From NCBI GenBank assembly GCA_010672925.1, contig JAAHFP010000003.1, positions 62,001 through 126,000 on the forward strand: 64,000 bases of DNA, read 5' to 3'. The notes beneath the pieces are model-generated. The model was not told the origin of the DNA and made no database searches. It worked only from the letters and a program-made list of their open reading frames with translations. The stretch comes from Symploca sp. SIO1C2 (GTDB lineage: Bacteria > Cyanobacteriota > Cyanobacteriia > Cyanobacteriales > Coleofasciculaceae). How positions within the stretch are numbered: position 1 is the stretch's first letter; every line of letters starts with the position of its first letter. Shown here piece after piece: positions 17,623-26,376 of this stretch. The translations under genes and the position numbers were made by a program.

Positions 17623-18504
17623 TCAGGGTGTGGAGTTGAGGTTACTGTTACCCGTCGCCTGTTGCCTGTGGCCTCTTTCCTCTTCCGAAGGGAGTTGAGG
17701 CAAGTCTAATTCTCTTAAGGTTGTAGCTGGCACTGGTTCTATTGGTTCTTGAGCGATATCTCCAAGCTCAACAGCCTTCAAGAGTTTTTCCCAATCGGCT
17801 ACTAATTTTAAATCTGTGGGTTGATCACGGCGCAGCTGAACCAAGGTTGACAAAGCTTCGTGCCAGATGCCTGCCTCTGCATAAAGCTGAACTTGCTCTT
17901 CTGGTGATGCTAGCATTAGCTGCTCTTGGAGCTCAGCTTCAAGTTCTACCCGTCGAATGACTCCTCCGACAACTATATCCTGCGATCGCTCATTGTCGTT
18001 GCATATTACCGTAAAACGCCAATAATAGTTTTGGTCTACCTGCAAAGGTAATAAACCTGCTCTAGCAGGTAGACCAAGAGCCACAATACCTGAGATTCCA
18101 CTGGTTGGAAAACTCATTTGATAGATTTCCTTACCGTTTTGATCTTCCAAGACAAACTCTACCGACATTGACAATGCTTCTGTACTAAAAGTCGGTAGAT
18201 AGACAAACAATGTGGGATACTCTGCTGCTGTTACCCCAAGTTGATTGGGGGGAAGTAAAGCTGTTAGCGGTTTACCATTATGGTCACAACTAGCACTAAG
18301 AGAGCGGGTTGTCGCGTCTTTTGTACGTCGAGGTCTGCCAATGTCAGAGGGTGGCTCATACTCTTGAAATTCCCAAAGTTCTGGTATGCCTTGGGCAAGC
18401 AGAACTTGGTGTATTCCAAACAAGGTGAAACAACCTGTACTCAGAGCCAGTGGCAAGGAGAAAAAGAGAGCAAGTTGACCAAAATGGAACCGTGTATGTG
18501 GCAT
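17623..18504 (-). CDS. DUF928 protein (copy B)
   Basis: 293 residues with an N-terminal hydrophobic export segment (about residues 9-36, FSLPLALSTGCFTLFGI). The DUF928 body runs from about 75 to 250: LTALLPPNQLGVTAAEYPTLFVYLP, VEFVLEDQNGKEIY, YYWRFTVICND, then a helical end. DUF928 proteins are cyanobacterial, exported and of unknown function; some are encoded near CHAT or CHASE2 proteins, but none is here. Paralogous to the gene just upstream (same strand, 62-bp gap), so this is a tandem duplication and probably one operon. Its C-terminal Thr/Asn-rich residues derive from repeat-like sequence. Confidence 0.8.
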   Translation of the reverse strand: MPHTRFHFGQLALFFSLPLALSTGCFTLFGIHQVLLAQGIPELWEFQEYEPPSDIGRPRRTKDATTRSLSASCDHNGKPLTALLPPNQLGVTAAEYPTLFVYLPTFSTEALSMSVEFVLEDQNGKEIYQMSFPTSGISGIVALGLPARAGLLPLQVDQNYYWRFTVICNDNERSQDIVVGGVIRRVELEAELQEQLMLASPEEQVQLYAEAGIWHEALSTLVQLRRDQPTDLKLVADWEKLLKAVELGDIAQEPIEPVPATTLRELDLPQLPSEEERGHRQQATGNSNLNSTP

Positions 18505-18566
18505 GGCAGTGATTGGTTGTTAGTTGTCGTTAACCTTTCTTGATGCCTGTTTCTTTTGAAAAGAGC

Positions 18567-19427
18567 TTATCTACCTACCGATTTAAGTAGTTCATCCCAG
18601 GCAGATGCTAATTCCTGATCATCAGGATTCTGCTGTAGTAGCTCCAGCATCGTATTCAATGAATCGTACCAAACATCAGCTTCTTGATAGAGAGCAAAAC
18701 GTTCTCGGGGAGTTGCCTCCTCAATAAGGCTTTCCATCGCTGGATCTATGGCAACTCGCTTGAGACGTATTTTTTCCGATTCATATTTAACCGATGAGTT
18801 GTCAAACTGAGCACACATCACATTAAGCTGCCAGCTATATTCCTTACCAATCTCCAAAGGAGGAATTTTAGCAAAGGGGGGAATAGTTAAGCTCATAATG
18901 CCCGGTTCCACATAGTCATCATTAGATTGTGCCAAGGCATAACTGGTGGAGTAAATTGTCTGGTCTTTTTCATCCCTGAGTACAAACTCAACCGCTGCCG
19001 GTTCTTGACTACTAGCTGTTATCTTGGGCAGATACCAAGAAATTGTTGGGTACTCAGCAACGGTTTGAGCAACTGCTGTTTTTCCCATGTTGGCAACTGG
19101 AATCAAAGGAATAGGCAAACCGTCATTCTTCGCTATGCATGGAGTACCGGAACGCCTGCCTCCGCTGACGGTATTGACTGGAGTCGGACCGGCTGGGGGA
19201 CGTGGTGGTGAGAAGGAACTGCTCACCAAAATTTCTGGGGAAAGTCCTGTCTGATAGTAATTTTCTCCCGGTTCTGGTAGCTGACTATTGGGGGATGCAG
19301 AACCTGACTTAGCCTCTACCCTTTCTGGGGTATGGACGGCAAGACCTAAGGTTAGGGCGGTAGCTAAGATTAGGAGGTGTGATGAGCGTTTGAACCAAAC
19401 CATGATATAAACAAATCCATAATGCAA
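18567..19427 (-). CDS. DUF928 protein (copy A)
   Basis: 286 residues; the Met encoded at 19401-19403 (MVWFKRSSHLLIL) gives a more standard signal peptide and is an equally good start. Signal segment, then DUF928: GLPIPLIPVANMGKTAVAQTVAEYPTI is the conserved entrance block, followed by VEFVLRDEKDQTIYSTSY and YSWQLNVMCAQ. Conserved Cys residues in both copies (CIAKNDG and VMCAQ here) may form a disulfide in the periplasm; this is inference. First gene of the tandem DUF928 pair; divergent from the transglutaminase-like gene. Confidence 0.8.
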   Translation of the reverse strand: MHYGFVYIMVWFKRSSHLLILATALTLGLAVHTPERVEAKSGSASPNSQLPEPGENYYQTGLSPEILVSSSFSPPRPPAGPTPVNTVSGGRRSGTPCIAKNDGLPIPLIPVANMGKTAVAQTVAEYPTISWYLPKITASSQEPAAVEFVLRDEKDQTIYSTSYALAQSNDDYVEPGIMSLTIPPFAKIPPLEIGKEYSWQLNVMCAQFDNSSVKYESEKIRLKRVAIDPAMESLIEEATPRERFALYQEADVWYDSLNTMLELLQQNPDDQELASAWDELLKSVGR

Positions 19428-19746
19428 GTACTGGAGTTGTGGCGAAATAGTAAGGCGATTAATCCATAGACTAAACAGAAGAGTTAAATCAACTCTTTTG
19501 TGCTCCTATCTAGCAGCATACTGATACTTAGTTATTTCGCAACACTTATACTATTCGGTAGAGCAAACTCCTTTTATATATAAGGATGACATAACCGCCG
19601 TCCAAGTTCCAGGACACAAATCACACATCTATAACAAGCAAAATAAGCAAGTTTGTAATAGAACAGCGGTCTCTTGCTTCAATCTTAAATAAGATCAATT
19701 GAGGCATCAGCACCAAATCTTATCCAAATCTTTGTCTAGACTTCAC
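19428..19746. other. Divergent intergenic region, no gene seen
   Basis: Lies between the DUF928 operon and the transglutaminase-like gene and must hold both promoters. No inverted repeat, array or consensus box stands out to the eye. Confidence 0.5.
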
Positions 19747-21426
19747 ATGATTCTTGAGTCAGGTTCTACTATTTTAGCCCAACATAATCCTTGGTTACGC
19801 ACAATTAGACCAATTAGTGTATCGGCTTTGCAGGGCATAGCATCTTGGGGAGAAAAATTGCTGGCGATTGATGCAACTAGTGGCTATCTTCTGCAAATCG
19901 ATCCCCTTAACGATAATACGACCATTTTAAACCCTGCTCGAGAGTTAGATTTTGTCGATGCTTCTGGTTTAGCAATTGCTGGAGATCTCCTGTGGTTGAC
20001 TCAGCGAGAGCAAATTTACTTTTGTCCGCTAGATGGGGATTTCCAGCTACAGCACTTTATTAGCCTGCCTTATGCCGCTAACGGCATTGCGGTAAAGGAA
20101 TCCACCATCTATATCACCTGCAAAAAAGCTGGGTATATTTTTATCTACAACCGGGATACCGGTCGTGAGATTACCCGGTTGTATGCTCCAGGGGTTGGCA
20201 TTGAGAATATTACAGTACGGGATGAAGAGCTTTGGGTTTCAGACATTACTGAACAAACAGTTTATTGTCTAGATCGAGGAACTGGCGCAGTTAAATTGAA
20301 GGTGCTGACACCTTTTGAAAACCCCACAGGTTTAACCTTTCACCAACACCCTGAGACAGGTCAAGAGTTGCTTTATGTTGCCTATGCAACGGTCGAGCCT
20401 TACATCCGAGATAATCCCAACGCTGACCCTAATTACGAATTACAATACCGCGATCGCAGTTTTATTCATCCCCTTTCTGTTCACCACTATACTGAGCAGC
20501 GGTATACCCTCTCCAATGGTTATTTAATCGAAATGTCCTATGTTGAGGAACTTGCTCCTCTGGATGACGTTGAGTTAAAAGATGTAGAGTGGCGCATTGC
20601 CCTACCAGCGGAAACTGACCGGCAAAAGCTCAAAAGCATTGAACCAGTAGGAAGAACTTTTACTGAAGAAATTGAAAATGGTCAGCGAGTAGCGGTCTTT
20701 AAGTTTGATATCCTGAGGCCAGGAGAACGCCACTTGTTTGGCTGGAGAGCAATTCTAGAGGTTTGGAGTATCAAATACTGCTTGACACCCAGGGATGTAG
20801 AAAAGTTACCTGAGTTACCCTCAGAGTTAAAGAGTCGCTATCTGGTGGATAATGACAATCTGGCCATGGACAAGGAGATTATCCGCCGTGCCGCTAGGGA
20901 AGCAATTGGTAGAGAGACTAATTTACTTCGTAAAATTTATAATATTCGTAACTATGTTTATGATAAACTTTCCTACGGAATTAGACCGCATATAGATACA
21001 CCAGATATCGTTTTAGAGCGAGGAATTGGATCTTGTGGAGAATATCTAGGACTTTTGCTTGCTTTATGTCGCCTCAATGGTATTGCCTGCCGTACTGTAG
21101 GTCGCTACAAATGTCCTGCCCATGCTGACCATTTCGGTATTCCTTTAGTACCAGACTTTAATCATGTTTGGATGGAATTTTATCTACCAGGGATAGGTTG
21201 GTTACCAATGGAGTCGAATCCCGACGATATTGTCGAAGGTGGACCTTACCCTACCCGCTTTTTTATGGGTCTTGCTTGGTATCACGTAGAAATGGGTAAA
21301 GGCATCAAGTTTGAAGTCCTCAAAAGTGAAGGTGTTCCTGTGAAGAAAGAAGAAGTGTCTATTGGTGAGTTGGCAATCAATCATGTGAGGTTCAGAATTT
21401 TACAGGAACTGAATGCAGGGGAGTAG
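19747..21426 (+). CDS. Beta-propeller plus transglutaminase-like domain protein
   Basis: About 559 residues from the ATG at 19747; a TTG at 19699 would add 16. The N-terminal 200 residues form repeats of an SMP-30/NHL-like propeller (LLAIDATSGYLLQIDPLND, GIENITVRDEELWVSDITEQTVYCLDRGTG). The C-terminal part is a transglutaminase-like cysteine protease fold: catalytic Cys in GIGSCGEYLGLLLALCRLNG, His in DFNHVWMEFYLPG, Asp/Asn in MESNPDD. No signal peptide is visible, so it is probably cytoplasmic. The fusion suggests a peptidase or amidase with a propeller for substrate recognition; the exact reaction is unknown. Confidence 0.72.
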   Translation: MILESGSTILAQHNPWLRTIRPISVSALQGIASWGEKLLAIDATSGYLLQIDPLNDNTTILNPARELDFVDASGLAIAGDLLWLTQREQIYFCPLDGDFQLQHFISLPYAANGIAVKESTIYITCKKAGYIFIYNRDTGREITRLYAPGVGIENITVRDEELWVSDITEQTVYCLDRGTGAVKLKVLTPFENPTGLTFHQHPETGQELLYVAYATVEPYIRDNPNADPNYELQYRDRSFIHPLSVHHYTEQRYTLSNGYLIEMSYVEELAPLDDVELKDVEWRIALPAETDRQKLKSIEPVGRTFTEEIENGQRVAVFKFDILRPGERHLFGWRAILEVWSIKYCLTPRDVEKLPELPSELKSRYLVDNDNLAMDKEIIRRAAREAIGRETNLLRKIYNIRNYVYDKLSYGIRPHIDTPDIVLERGIGSCGEYLGLLLALCRLNGIACRTVGRYKCPAHADHFGIPLVPDFNHVWMEFYLPGIGWLPMESNPDDIVEGGPYPTRFFMGLAWYHVEMGKGIKFEVLKSEGVPVKKEEVSIGELAINHVRFRILQELNAGE

Positions 21427-21444
21427 GGGAGATGGGGAGATGGG

Positions 21445-21505
21445 GGAGACAAGGGAGACAAGGGAGACAAGGGAGACAAGGGAGACAAGGGAGACAAGGA
21501 AGAGA
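21445..21505. repeat. 9-bp tandem array (GGGAGACAA)
   Basis: Six to seven copies of GGGAGACAA between the transglutaminase-like gene and hisA, followed by CCAATTCCC-type heptamers and AACAAACAAC repeats up to the hisA start. The same 9-mer family occurs at 45915-46033 and 62850-62885. Confidence 0.85.
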
Positions 21506-21585
21506 TTTACTGTTGCCAATTCCCAATTTCCAATTCCCAATTCCCAATTCCCAAACAACAAACAACAAATAACAAACAACAAATA

Positions 21586-22359
21586 ATGGAAGTTATCCCA
21601 GCAATTGATTTACTTGAAGGTCGGTGTGTACGTTTGTACCAGGGAGACTATGGGCAATCCCAAGTTTTTAATGAAAATCCTGTTGAAGTTGCTCAGCAGT
21701 GGGTTGAGCAGGGGGCAACGCGGTTGCATGTTGTTGATCTCGATGGTGCTAAGCAGGGACACCCAGTCAATACCGATATTATTGCTGCCATTGTTCAAGC
21801 AGTAGACATTCCAGTACAAGTAGGAGGAGGATTACGCGATCGCGCTGGTGTCACTCAGTTGTTGGATACTGGAATCGAGCGAGTGATTTTGGGTACAGCA
21901 GCGGTGGAAAATCAACCATTTGTGGCACAACTTTGTCAAGAGTTCCCCAGCAAAATTGTTGTAGGTATTGATGCTCGTCAGGGTAAGGTTGCCACTCGCG
22001 GTTGGTTAGAAACTTCGGAAGTTGTGGCAACAGAACTTGCTCAACAGATGACTAATTTGGGAGTTGCTGCTATTATCTATACCGACATTCACCGGGATGG
22101 TACTCTCGTTGGCCCCAATTTGGATACCTTGAGAGAACTTGCCAGTAAGGTTTCTATTCCCGTGATTGCCTCTGGCGGTGTCAGTTCGATTACTGATCTG
22201 TTGAGTCTGCTAGCTTTAGAAGCATTAGGAGTAAATGGTGTGATTGTTGGTCGTGCCCTCTATACTGGAGATGTTTCCCTCAAGGAAGCTATTCAAGCCG
22301 TTGGCTCAGGACGACTGCAAGATGTTCCTCCAGATTTGGGTTTTTCTACCTTTGCTTGA
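21586..22359 (+). CDS. hisA: Phosphoribosylformimino-5-aminoimidazole carboxamide ribotide isomerase
   Basis: 257 residues, the usual length. Cytoplasmic (beta-alpha)8 barrel of histidine synthesis, isomerising ProFAR to PRFAR. Seen: N-terminal [20 protein letters not shown] with catalytic Asp8, VQVGGGLRD phosphate-binding loop near residue 80, [15 protein letters not shown], second catalytic Asp in TDIHRDGT (about 166-173), and the second phosphate loop ASGGVSS and GVIVGRALY. No other his genes adjoin it, except hisS far downstream. It starts directly after an array of AACAAATAAC repeats. Confidence 0.95.
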   Translation: MEVIPAIDLLEGRCVRLYQGDYGQSQVFNENPVEVAQQWVEQGATRLHVVDLDGAKQGHPVNTDIIAAIVQAVDIPVQVGGGLRDRAGVTQLLDTGIERVILGTAAVENQPFVAQLCQEFPSKIVVGIDARQGKVATRGWLETSEVVATELAQQMTNLGVAAIIYTDIHRDGTLVGPNLDTLRELASKVSIPVIASGGVSSITDLLSLLALEALGVNGVIVGRALYTGDVSLKEAIQAVGSGRLQDVPPDLGFSTFA

Positions 22360-22369
22360 GGATTTCCTA

Positions 22370-22450
22370 AGGCAATTTTTGCAAATGATTGTACCCGTAA
22401 TGTGGTGCGTTACGCTGCGCTAACACACCCTACGATAGGTACATTATTTC
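22370..22450. repeat. Dispersed repeat family B, copy 1
   Basis: About 80 bp containing TGGTGCGTTACGCTGCGCTA and ACACACCCTACGATAGGTACATT. Nearly the same sequence recurs at 25688-25770 and, diverged, around 53449-53476. Both good copies lie just 3' of a stop codon. Confidence 0.8.
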
Positions 22451-22516
22451 GGAGGACAAACCTAATACCTAACACCTAAGTGTAGTATGGCATCACGGCC
22501 CTACTCATTGACCTTT

Positions 22517-23335
22517 ATGAATACACAAGATACTTCAGATTCCTCACCTATACAAATCCGTCCTTTGAGGCTAAGGGTAGATACCCAGACAGAAGAAGTG
22601 CGGATTGAGCTTGTGCCGATGATTGATGTAATTTTTTGTATTCTGACATTCTTCATTCTGGCAGCAGTGGGTTTTTCTCGTCAGCAAGCAATTAGTGTTG
22701 ATATACCCCAAGCCAAAACCGGAACACCACAAGGACGAGAAATCTTGATGATTACTCTCGATCAATCCGGTGAAGTGTACGTTGAACAAGAGCGTATGAT
22801 TAGGAAAGAGCAGTTCAAGCAGAAGCTCCAGACATATCGTCAACAAAATCCTGCTGGTTTGATGGCGCTATATGCTTCGGAAAATGCCCGTTACAATCAG
22901 GTGGTGCAGGTGTTGGATTTTCTTAGAGAAGTGGGAGGCGAAAGGGTAGCTTTAGCAACTCTAGGTGGAGAACCATTGCCAACTGCTAATGATCCTACTG
23001 CCCAGCCACCAGGCACTTCTGTTCCTGGCTTAAATCCCAACCAGCTACCAGCTAATTCTATTCCTGGTATTACCCCTACTCCTGGTATTAACCCTAATCA
23101 ACAACCAGGAATACCCAACTTTAACAGTCCCACTCCAGGTAATTTACCGCAACCAGGAATACCCAATTTTAACGGTTCCCCCAGTCCAGGCAGTTTACCG
23201 CAACCAGGAATACCCAACCTTAACACCCCCAGTCCAGGTAATCCACAACAACTTGTGCCTGGAGGGGCAGGGAGTAATCCAAATCCTAGTCCTACAGTTT
23301 CTCCAGGAGAGAGAAATTTTGCTCCTGAGAGTTGA
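22517..23335 (+). CDS. ExbD/TolR-family inner-membrane protein with Pro/Asn-rich repeat tail
   Basis: 272 residues from the ATG at 22517 (an in-frame ATG at 22487 would add ten untypical residues). ExbD fold: one membrane helix with the proton-channel Asp in LVPMIDVIFCILTFFIL, then the periplasmic domain (EILMITLDQSGEVYVEQE to VGGERVALATLGG). ExbD works with ExbB/TolQ to power outer-membrane proteins through the proton gradient. No exbB or tonB gene is next to it. The last 100 residues are repeats of the type QPGIPNFNSPTPGNLP, about 17-19 residues each, absent from standard ExbD; they may span the periplasm or bind peptidoglycan (inference). Confidence 0.82.
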   Translation: MNTQDTSDSSPIQIRPLRLRVDTQTEEVRIELVPMIDVIFCILTFFILAAVGFSRQQAISVDIPQAKTGTPQGREILMITLDQSGEVYVEQERMIRKEQFKQKLQTYRQQNPAGLMALYASENARYNQVVQVLDFLREVGGERVALATLGGEPLPTANDPTAQPPGTSVPGLNPNQLPANSIPGITPTPGINPNQQPGIPNFNSPTPGNLPQPGIPNFNGSPSPGSLPQPGIPNLNTPSPGNPQQLVPGGAGSNPNPSPTVSPGERNFAPES

Positions 23336-23340
23336 TTAGA

Positions 23341-23370
23341 CATCTCCAGAAACCTCATTTATTGGAGATG
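23341..23370 (+). terminator. Hairpin after exbD-like gene
   Basis: Inverted repeat CATCTCCA (23341-23348) and TGGAGATG (23363-23370), five bases after the stop codon. No long T run follows, so Rho-independent termination is only possible. Confidence 0.35.
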
Positions 23371-23385
23371 CTTAATTAGCAGCCC

Positions 23386-23415
23386 TGTAGAGACGTTGCA
23401 TGCAACGTCTCTACA
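23386..23415. repeat. Perfect 30-bp palindrome
   Basis: Arm TGTAGAGACGTTGCA at 23386-23400 is followed without spacer by its exact reverse complement. A degenerate copy is at 17542-17575. Similar palindromes are dispersed in many cyanobacterial genomes (from memory). Confidence 0.85.
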
Positions 23416-23503
23416 ACGTGGGTCATAACGGGTTTATATGTGCCGGATTTATAGCAGTTACCAAGGCGATTAGGACAATGCCAAATGCTGAAACCTTTAC
23501 CTG

Positions 23504-24733
23504 TCAATCTTTTGCCTTCTGCCTTTTGCTATAACGCCAACATTCACCTGCGATCGCCCAGTCTTCTTGGGTATGAACTACTAAAACTCGTACCCTAGAC
23601 TCAGGGGTAGCAATGTCTACATTCACTGGGTTAGCCAAGTTCTTTTCTTCATCTAGGGTAACCCCCAAGAAGCTTAATCCCGCACAAGTAGCTTCTCGTA
23701 CAGCAGCAGCTTGTTCCCCAACTCCAGCGGTAAATACTAAACCATCTACTCCTCCAAGACTAGCCACCATAGCACCGATTCCCATCTGTAATCGATGGAT
23801 ATACATCTCAAAGGCTAGCTTAGCGCGAGTATCTCCAGTTTCTATCGCCGCCAATATTGCCCGCATGTCTCCTGAAGAACCAAAAATGCCTTTTAAGCCC
23901 GACTCCCGGTTTAGCATCTGATCTAAGTGATCCACTGTGAAATTTTGTTCCCGCATCAGGTAAATGCCAATAGCGGGATCAATGGAACCACTGCGAGTCC
24001 CCATCATCAGCCCTTCCAGAGGGGTAAAGCCCATAGTAGTGTTGATGCTGATTCCCTTATCTACTGCTGCAAGGGAAGCGCCATTTCCCAGATGACAGGT
24101 GATCAGTTTCAGAGTATCCAGAGGATTACCTAAAATTTGAGCAGCTTTACGAGCACAATATTGATGGCTGATGCCGTGGAAGCCATAGCGACGGATACCT
24201 TGTTCAAACCAGTGGTAAGGAATGGGATAGGCAGCAGCTTTAGCAGGGATTTGGCTGTGGAAAGCGGTATCAAACACTGCCAGTTGAGGGATGTCTCCCA
24301 AGATTTGCTCGATTGCTTGGATTCCTTCTAAATGGGCAGGATTATGAGCAGGTGCGAGGGGAATTAACCGTGCGATCGCTGCTTTTACTTCTGGAGAAAT
24401 GGGGGTAGACTGGCTGTATTCTGTTCCTCCGTGAACCACCCGATGTCCTACGATATCGATTTGATCTAAGCTAGTTAGTACAGCGGTATTCCCCTGAGTG
24501 AGGGTGTTAAGCAGTTGAGTTAGAGCTTGCGATCGCGAATCAGTAACTAGGGAGATTATCTGTTTAAGTCCGTTAGCCTTTACAGTTAATTCTGCCCCAT
24601 CCGCTGATTTTCCCCAATCCACTGTCCCTGACCACAATGGTTCTGGGGGGAGGTCTGGTAAAGTTGAGTCAGGAATGTCGTATAGGCAACTTTTTTGAGT
24701 ACTTGACCCCGCATTGAGTACCAAAATTTTCAT
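23504..24733 (-). CDS. ackA: Acetate kinase
   Basis: 409 residues. Reversibly converts acetyl phosphate plus ADP to acetate plus ATP. ASKHA-fold motifs: N-terminal MKILVLNAGSSTQKSCLYD, VGHRVVHGGTEYS with the catalytic region, HLGNGASLAAVDKGISINTT, GLMMGTRSGSIDP, and LVFTAGVGE near the C-terminus. The extra LTDSRSQALTQLL segment fits cyanobacterial AckA. No pta gene is beside it, but a phosphoketolase gene, which makes acetyl phosphate directly, lies 1.6 kb away on the other strand. The last five residues (KRQKAKD) come from low-complexity repeat DNA. Confidence 0.95.
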   Translation of the reverse strand: MKILVLNAGSSTQKSCLYDIPDSTLPDLPPEPLWSGTVDWGKSADGAELTVKANGLKQIISLVTDSRSQALTQLLNTLTQGNTAVLTSLDQIDIVGHRVVHGGTEYSQSTPISPEVKAAIARLIPLAPAHNPAHLEGIQAIEQILGDIPQLAVFDTAFHSQIPAKAAAYPIPYHWFEQGIRRYGFHGISHQYCARKAAQILGNPLDTLKLITCHLGNGASLAAVDKGISINTTMGFTPLEGLMMGTRSGSIDPAIGIYLMREQNFTVDHLDQMLNRESGLKGIFGSSGDMRAILAAIETGDTRAKLAFEMYIHRLQMGIGAMVASLGGVDGLVFTAGVGEQAAAVREATCAGLSFLGVTLDEEKNLANPVNVDIATPESRVRVLVVHTQEDWAIAGECWRYSKRQKAKD

Positions 24734-24769
24734 TATTAGAATTGATTTTTCTGATTGACCAAATTTAAG

Positions 24770-24840
24770 TAGGGCTTGCTGAATAAGTCGTAACTTTCGG
24801 GTTGAGATAGGTGTTAGGTTTTAGGTGTTAGGTTTTAGGC
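24770..24840. repeat. Family C leader with heptamer array (GTTAGGT/TTTAGGT)
   Basis: AGGGCTTGCTGAATAAGTCG then TAACTTTCGGG, followed by tandem GTGTTAG/GTTTTAG heptamers. The same leader plus heptamer unit lies at 42709-42800; the leader alone is at 14628-14655. Confidence 0.75.
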
Positions 24841-24942
24841 AATTCTTCCCTGTTGCTTATTGCCTGTTGCCTCGTTTATTAAGAGTCAGACGCAGGTTCT
24901 TTATAATATAGGCTCACCCACTGCTCACCTCAATCAGCCGCC

Positions 24943-25689
24943 ATGATTTTCCCAGAACTCAAATCCGGCTTGCCATCCACCGAAGACTTACCCTGTTCAG
25001 ATGATACGCCTGTGGATAATGAAGACCAGAATCTCCTTCCCAACCTTTTGCTACTGATCCTAGCTAACATTTGGTCAGACCGTATGGATTGGTACTTTGG
25101 TGTGGATATGGCAGTTTATCACACTACTGGCATCAGCCCCAAAGTTCCCATTGTGCCAGATGCCTTTCTGAGTTTGGGAGTAGAACGCCGAAAGAGAGGA
25201 AAATCCCGTAGAAGTTATGCCGTTTGGGAAGAAAATGGTGTTGTCCCACTCCTAACCTTAGAAATGGTTTCTCATAAACCGGGTGGAGAATATGACGAAA
25301 AAATGGCGATTTATGCCAGGTTAGGAGTTCTATACTACATTATCTATAATCCTGAATTTTGGAAACGGGATAGACAGCAGCCATTTGAGGTACACAAACT
25401 TATCAATGGTCAGTATCAGCAGCAGATTGGTGAACCCTATTGGATGCCGGAAATGGGATTGGGAATTGGGCGCTCACAGCAGATCTTTGGTGGTATTGAG
25501 TATGAAATATTGTCCTGGTACAATCGGCAGTTTGAGGCTTATGCTTTACCAGAAACTGTTATCGAGCAGATGCGTCAGCAGTTACTGATAGAACGGCAAC
25601 GGGCAGATATAGAACGACAGCGGGCAGAAAAGTTAGCTCAGTATTTGCGATCGTTAGGAATTGATCCCGATAACTTGCCTGAGACTTAG
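24943..25689 (+). CDS. Uma2-family (DUF820) putative nuclease
   Basis: 248 residues, second intact Uma2 gene. Seen: WYFGVDMAVYH, IVPDAFLSLGVERR (PD motif), VPLLTLEMVSHKPGGEYDEK (second acidic/Lys part), YARLGVLYYIIYNPE. The C-terminal Arg/Gln-rich heptads end in LRSLGIDPDNLPET, the common family ending. The upstream stretch from 24840 carries GTTGCCTGTTGCC repeats only. Function within the cell unknown. Confidence 0.85.
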   Translation: MIFPELKSGLPSTEDLPCSDDTPVDNEDQNLLPNLLLLILANIWSDRMDWYFGVDMAVYHTTGISPKVPIVPDAFLSLGVERRKRGKSRRSYAVWEENGVVPLLTLEMVSHKPGGEYDEKMAIYARLGVLYYIIYNPEFWKRDRQQPFEVHKLINGQYQQQIGEPYWMPEMGLGIGRSQQIFGGIEYEILSWYNRQFEAYALPETVIEQMRQQLLIERQRADIERQRAEKLAQYLRSLGIDPDNLPET

Positions 25690-25770
25690 GCGATTTTTTA
25701 AGAATGATTGTACCCATAATTTGGTGCGTTACGCTGCGCTAACACACCCTACGATAGATACATTTTTTCC
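25688..25770. repeat. Dispersed repeat family B, copy 2
   Basis: Begins at the Uma2 stop codon; shares ATGATTGTACCC, GGTGCGTTACGCTGCGCTAA and CACCCTACGATAGATACATT with copy 1 at 22370-22450. Confidence 0.8.
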
Positions 25771-25857
25771 TATAAATCACCTTTCCTGATGAGGAAAGAG
25801 TGTACTAGCTTCCTTCTCTTAAGACCAATTCTTCTCTTAGGTGGGAGCGGTCAATCA

Positions 25858-25890
25858 ATTTTAGATTTTAGATTTTAGATTTTAGATTGA
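25858..25890. repeat. Heptamer array (TTTTAGA)
   Basis: Four tandem copies of ATTTTAG in the long spacer between Uma2 and phosphoketolase. Confidence 0.8.
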
Positions 25891-26131
25891 CCCCATGTCT
25901 AAAGCCAGGGGCTTGGAATAATGATAAAATCTTTGTTTTTTCCACGGATAAATCCGGGGGCTTGTATCCTTGTTTTTTTCGGTCAGCAATTTTGTGTAGT
26001 AAAGGCCCTCGTTCCGCCATTTCCACAACGCTTACCGAAGCTACTGGCATCCTAATGCGATCGCGAAATCTCCTACATCGATACCTAGAAGTCGTTTTTC
26101 CGTGGCGCAAAAAGTAAACTTTTAAGCTCAT
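25891..26131 (-). pseudogene. Possible truncated histidine-phosphatase gene joined to unknown sequence
   Basis: An 87-codon minus-strand frame begins MSLKVYFLRHGKTTSR, which is the RHG-containing N-terminus of the histidine phosphatase (phosphoglycerate-mutase-like) family, then changes into residues with no family resemblance (RYRCRRFRDRIRM onward). The far part holds small hairpins (AAGCC...GGCTT near 25904-25916) of the kind found at IS200/IS605 ends. I read it as a gene start cut off by rearrangement; weak evidence. Confidence 0.3.
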
Positions 26132-26376
26132 ACATATAGATTACAAATTGTTGATCAATTCTAAATAAAACATTAAAAAAACAGCATTTTTAGTGAATAT
26201 ATATTCTAACAGATTTGACAAAAAATACTTAAGTTTATAGATAGTATTTTCTTAAACTAATCATCAAATATTTCAAATATTTTCAAGTCTAATCCATAGC
26301 TATGATCAATTTAATAAAGAAACTGTGCATCATTTCCTAACCTCATCTCGTCTACCTGCACGAAACATTGAACATT
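26132..26376. other. A+T-rich upstream region of phosphoketolase
   Basis: Strongly A+T-rich with many TTTAAAT/AATATTT words; by position it holds the phosphoketolase promoter. No consensus was assigned. Confidence 0.4.

Noticed and set aside
25887-26117. 76-codon plus-strand frame
   Set aside because: No recognised domain, no ribosome site, and it lies opposite the phosphatase-like fragment.
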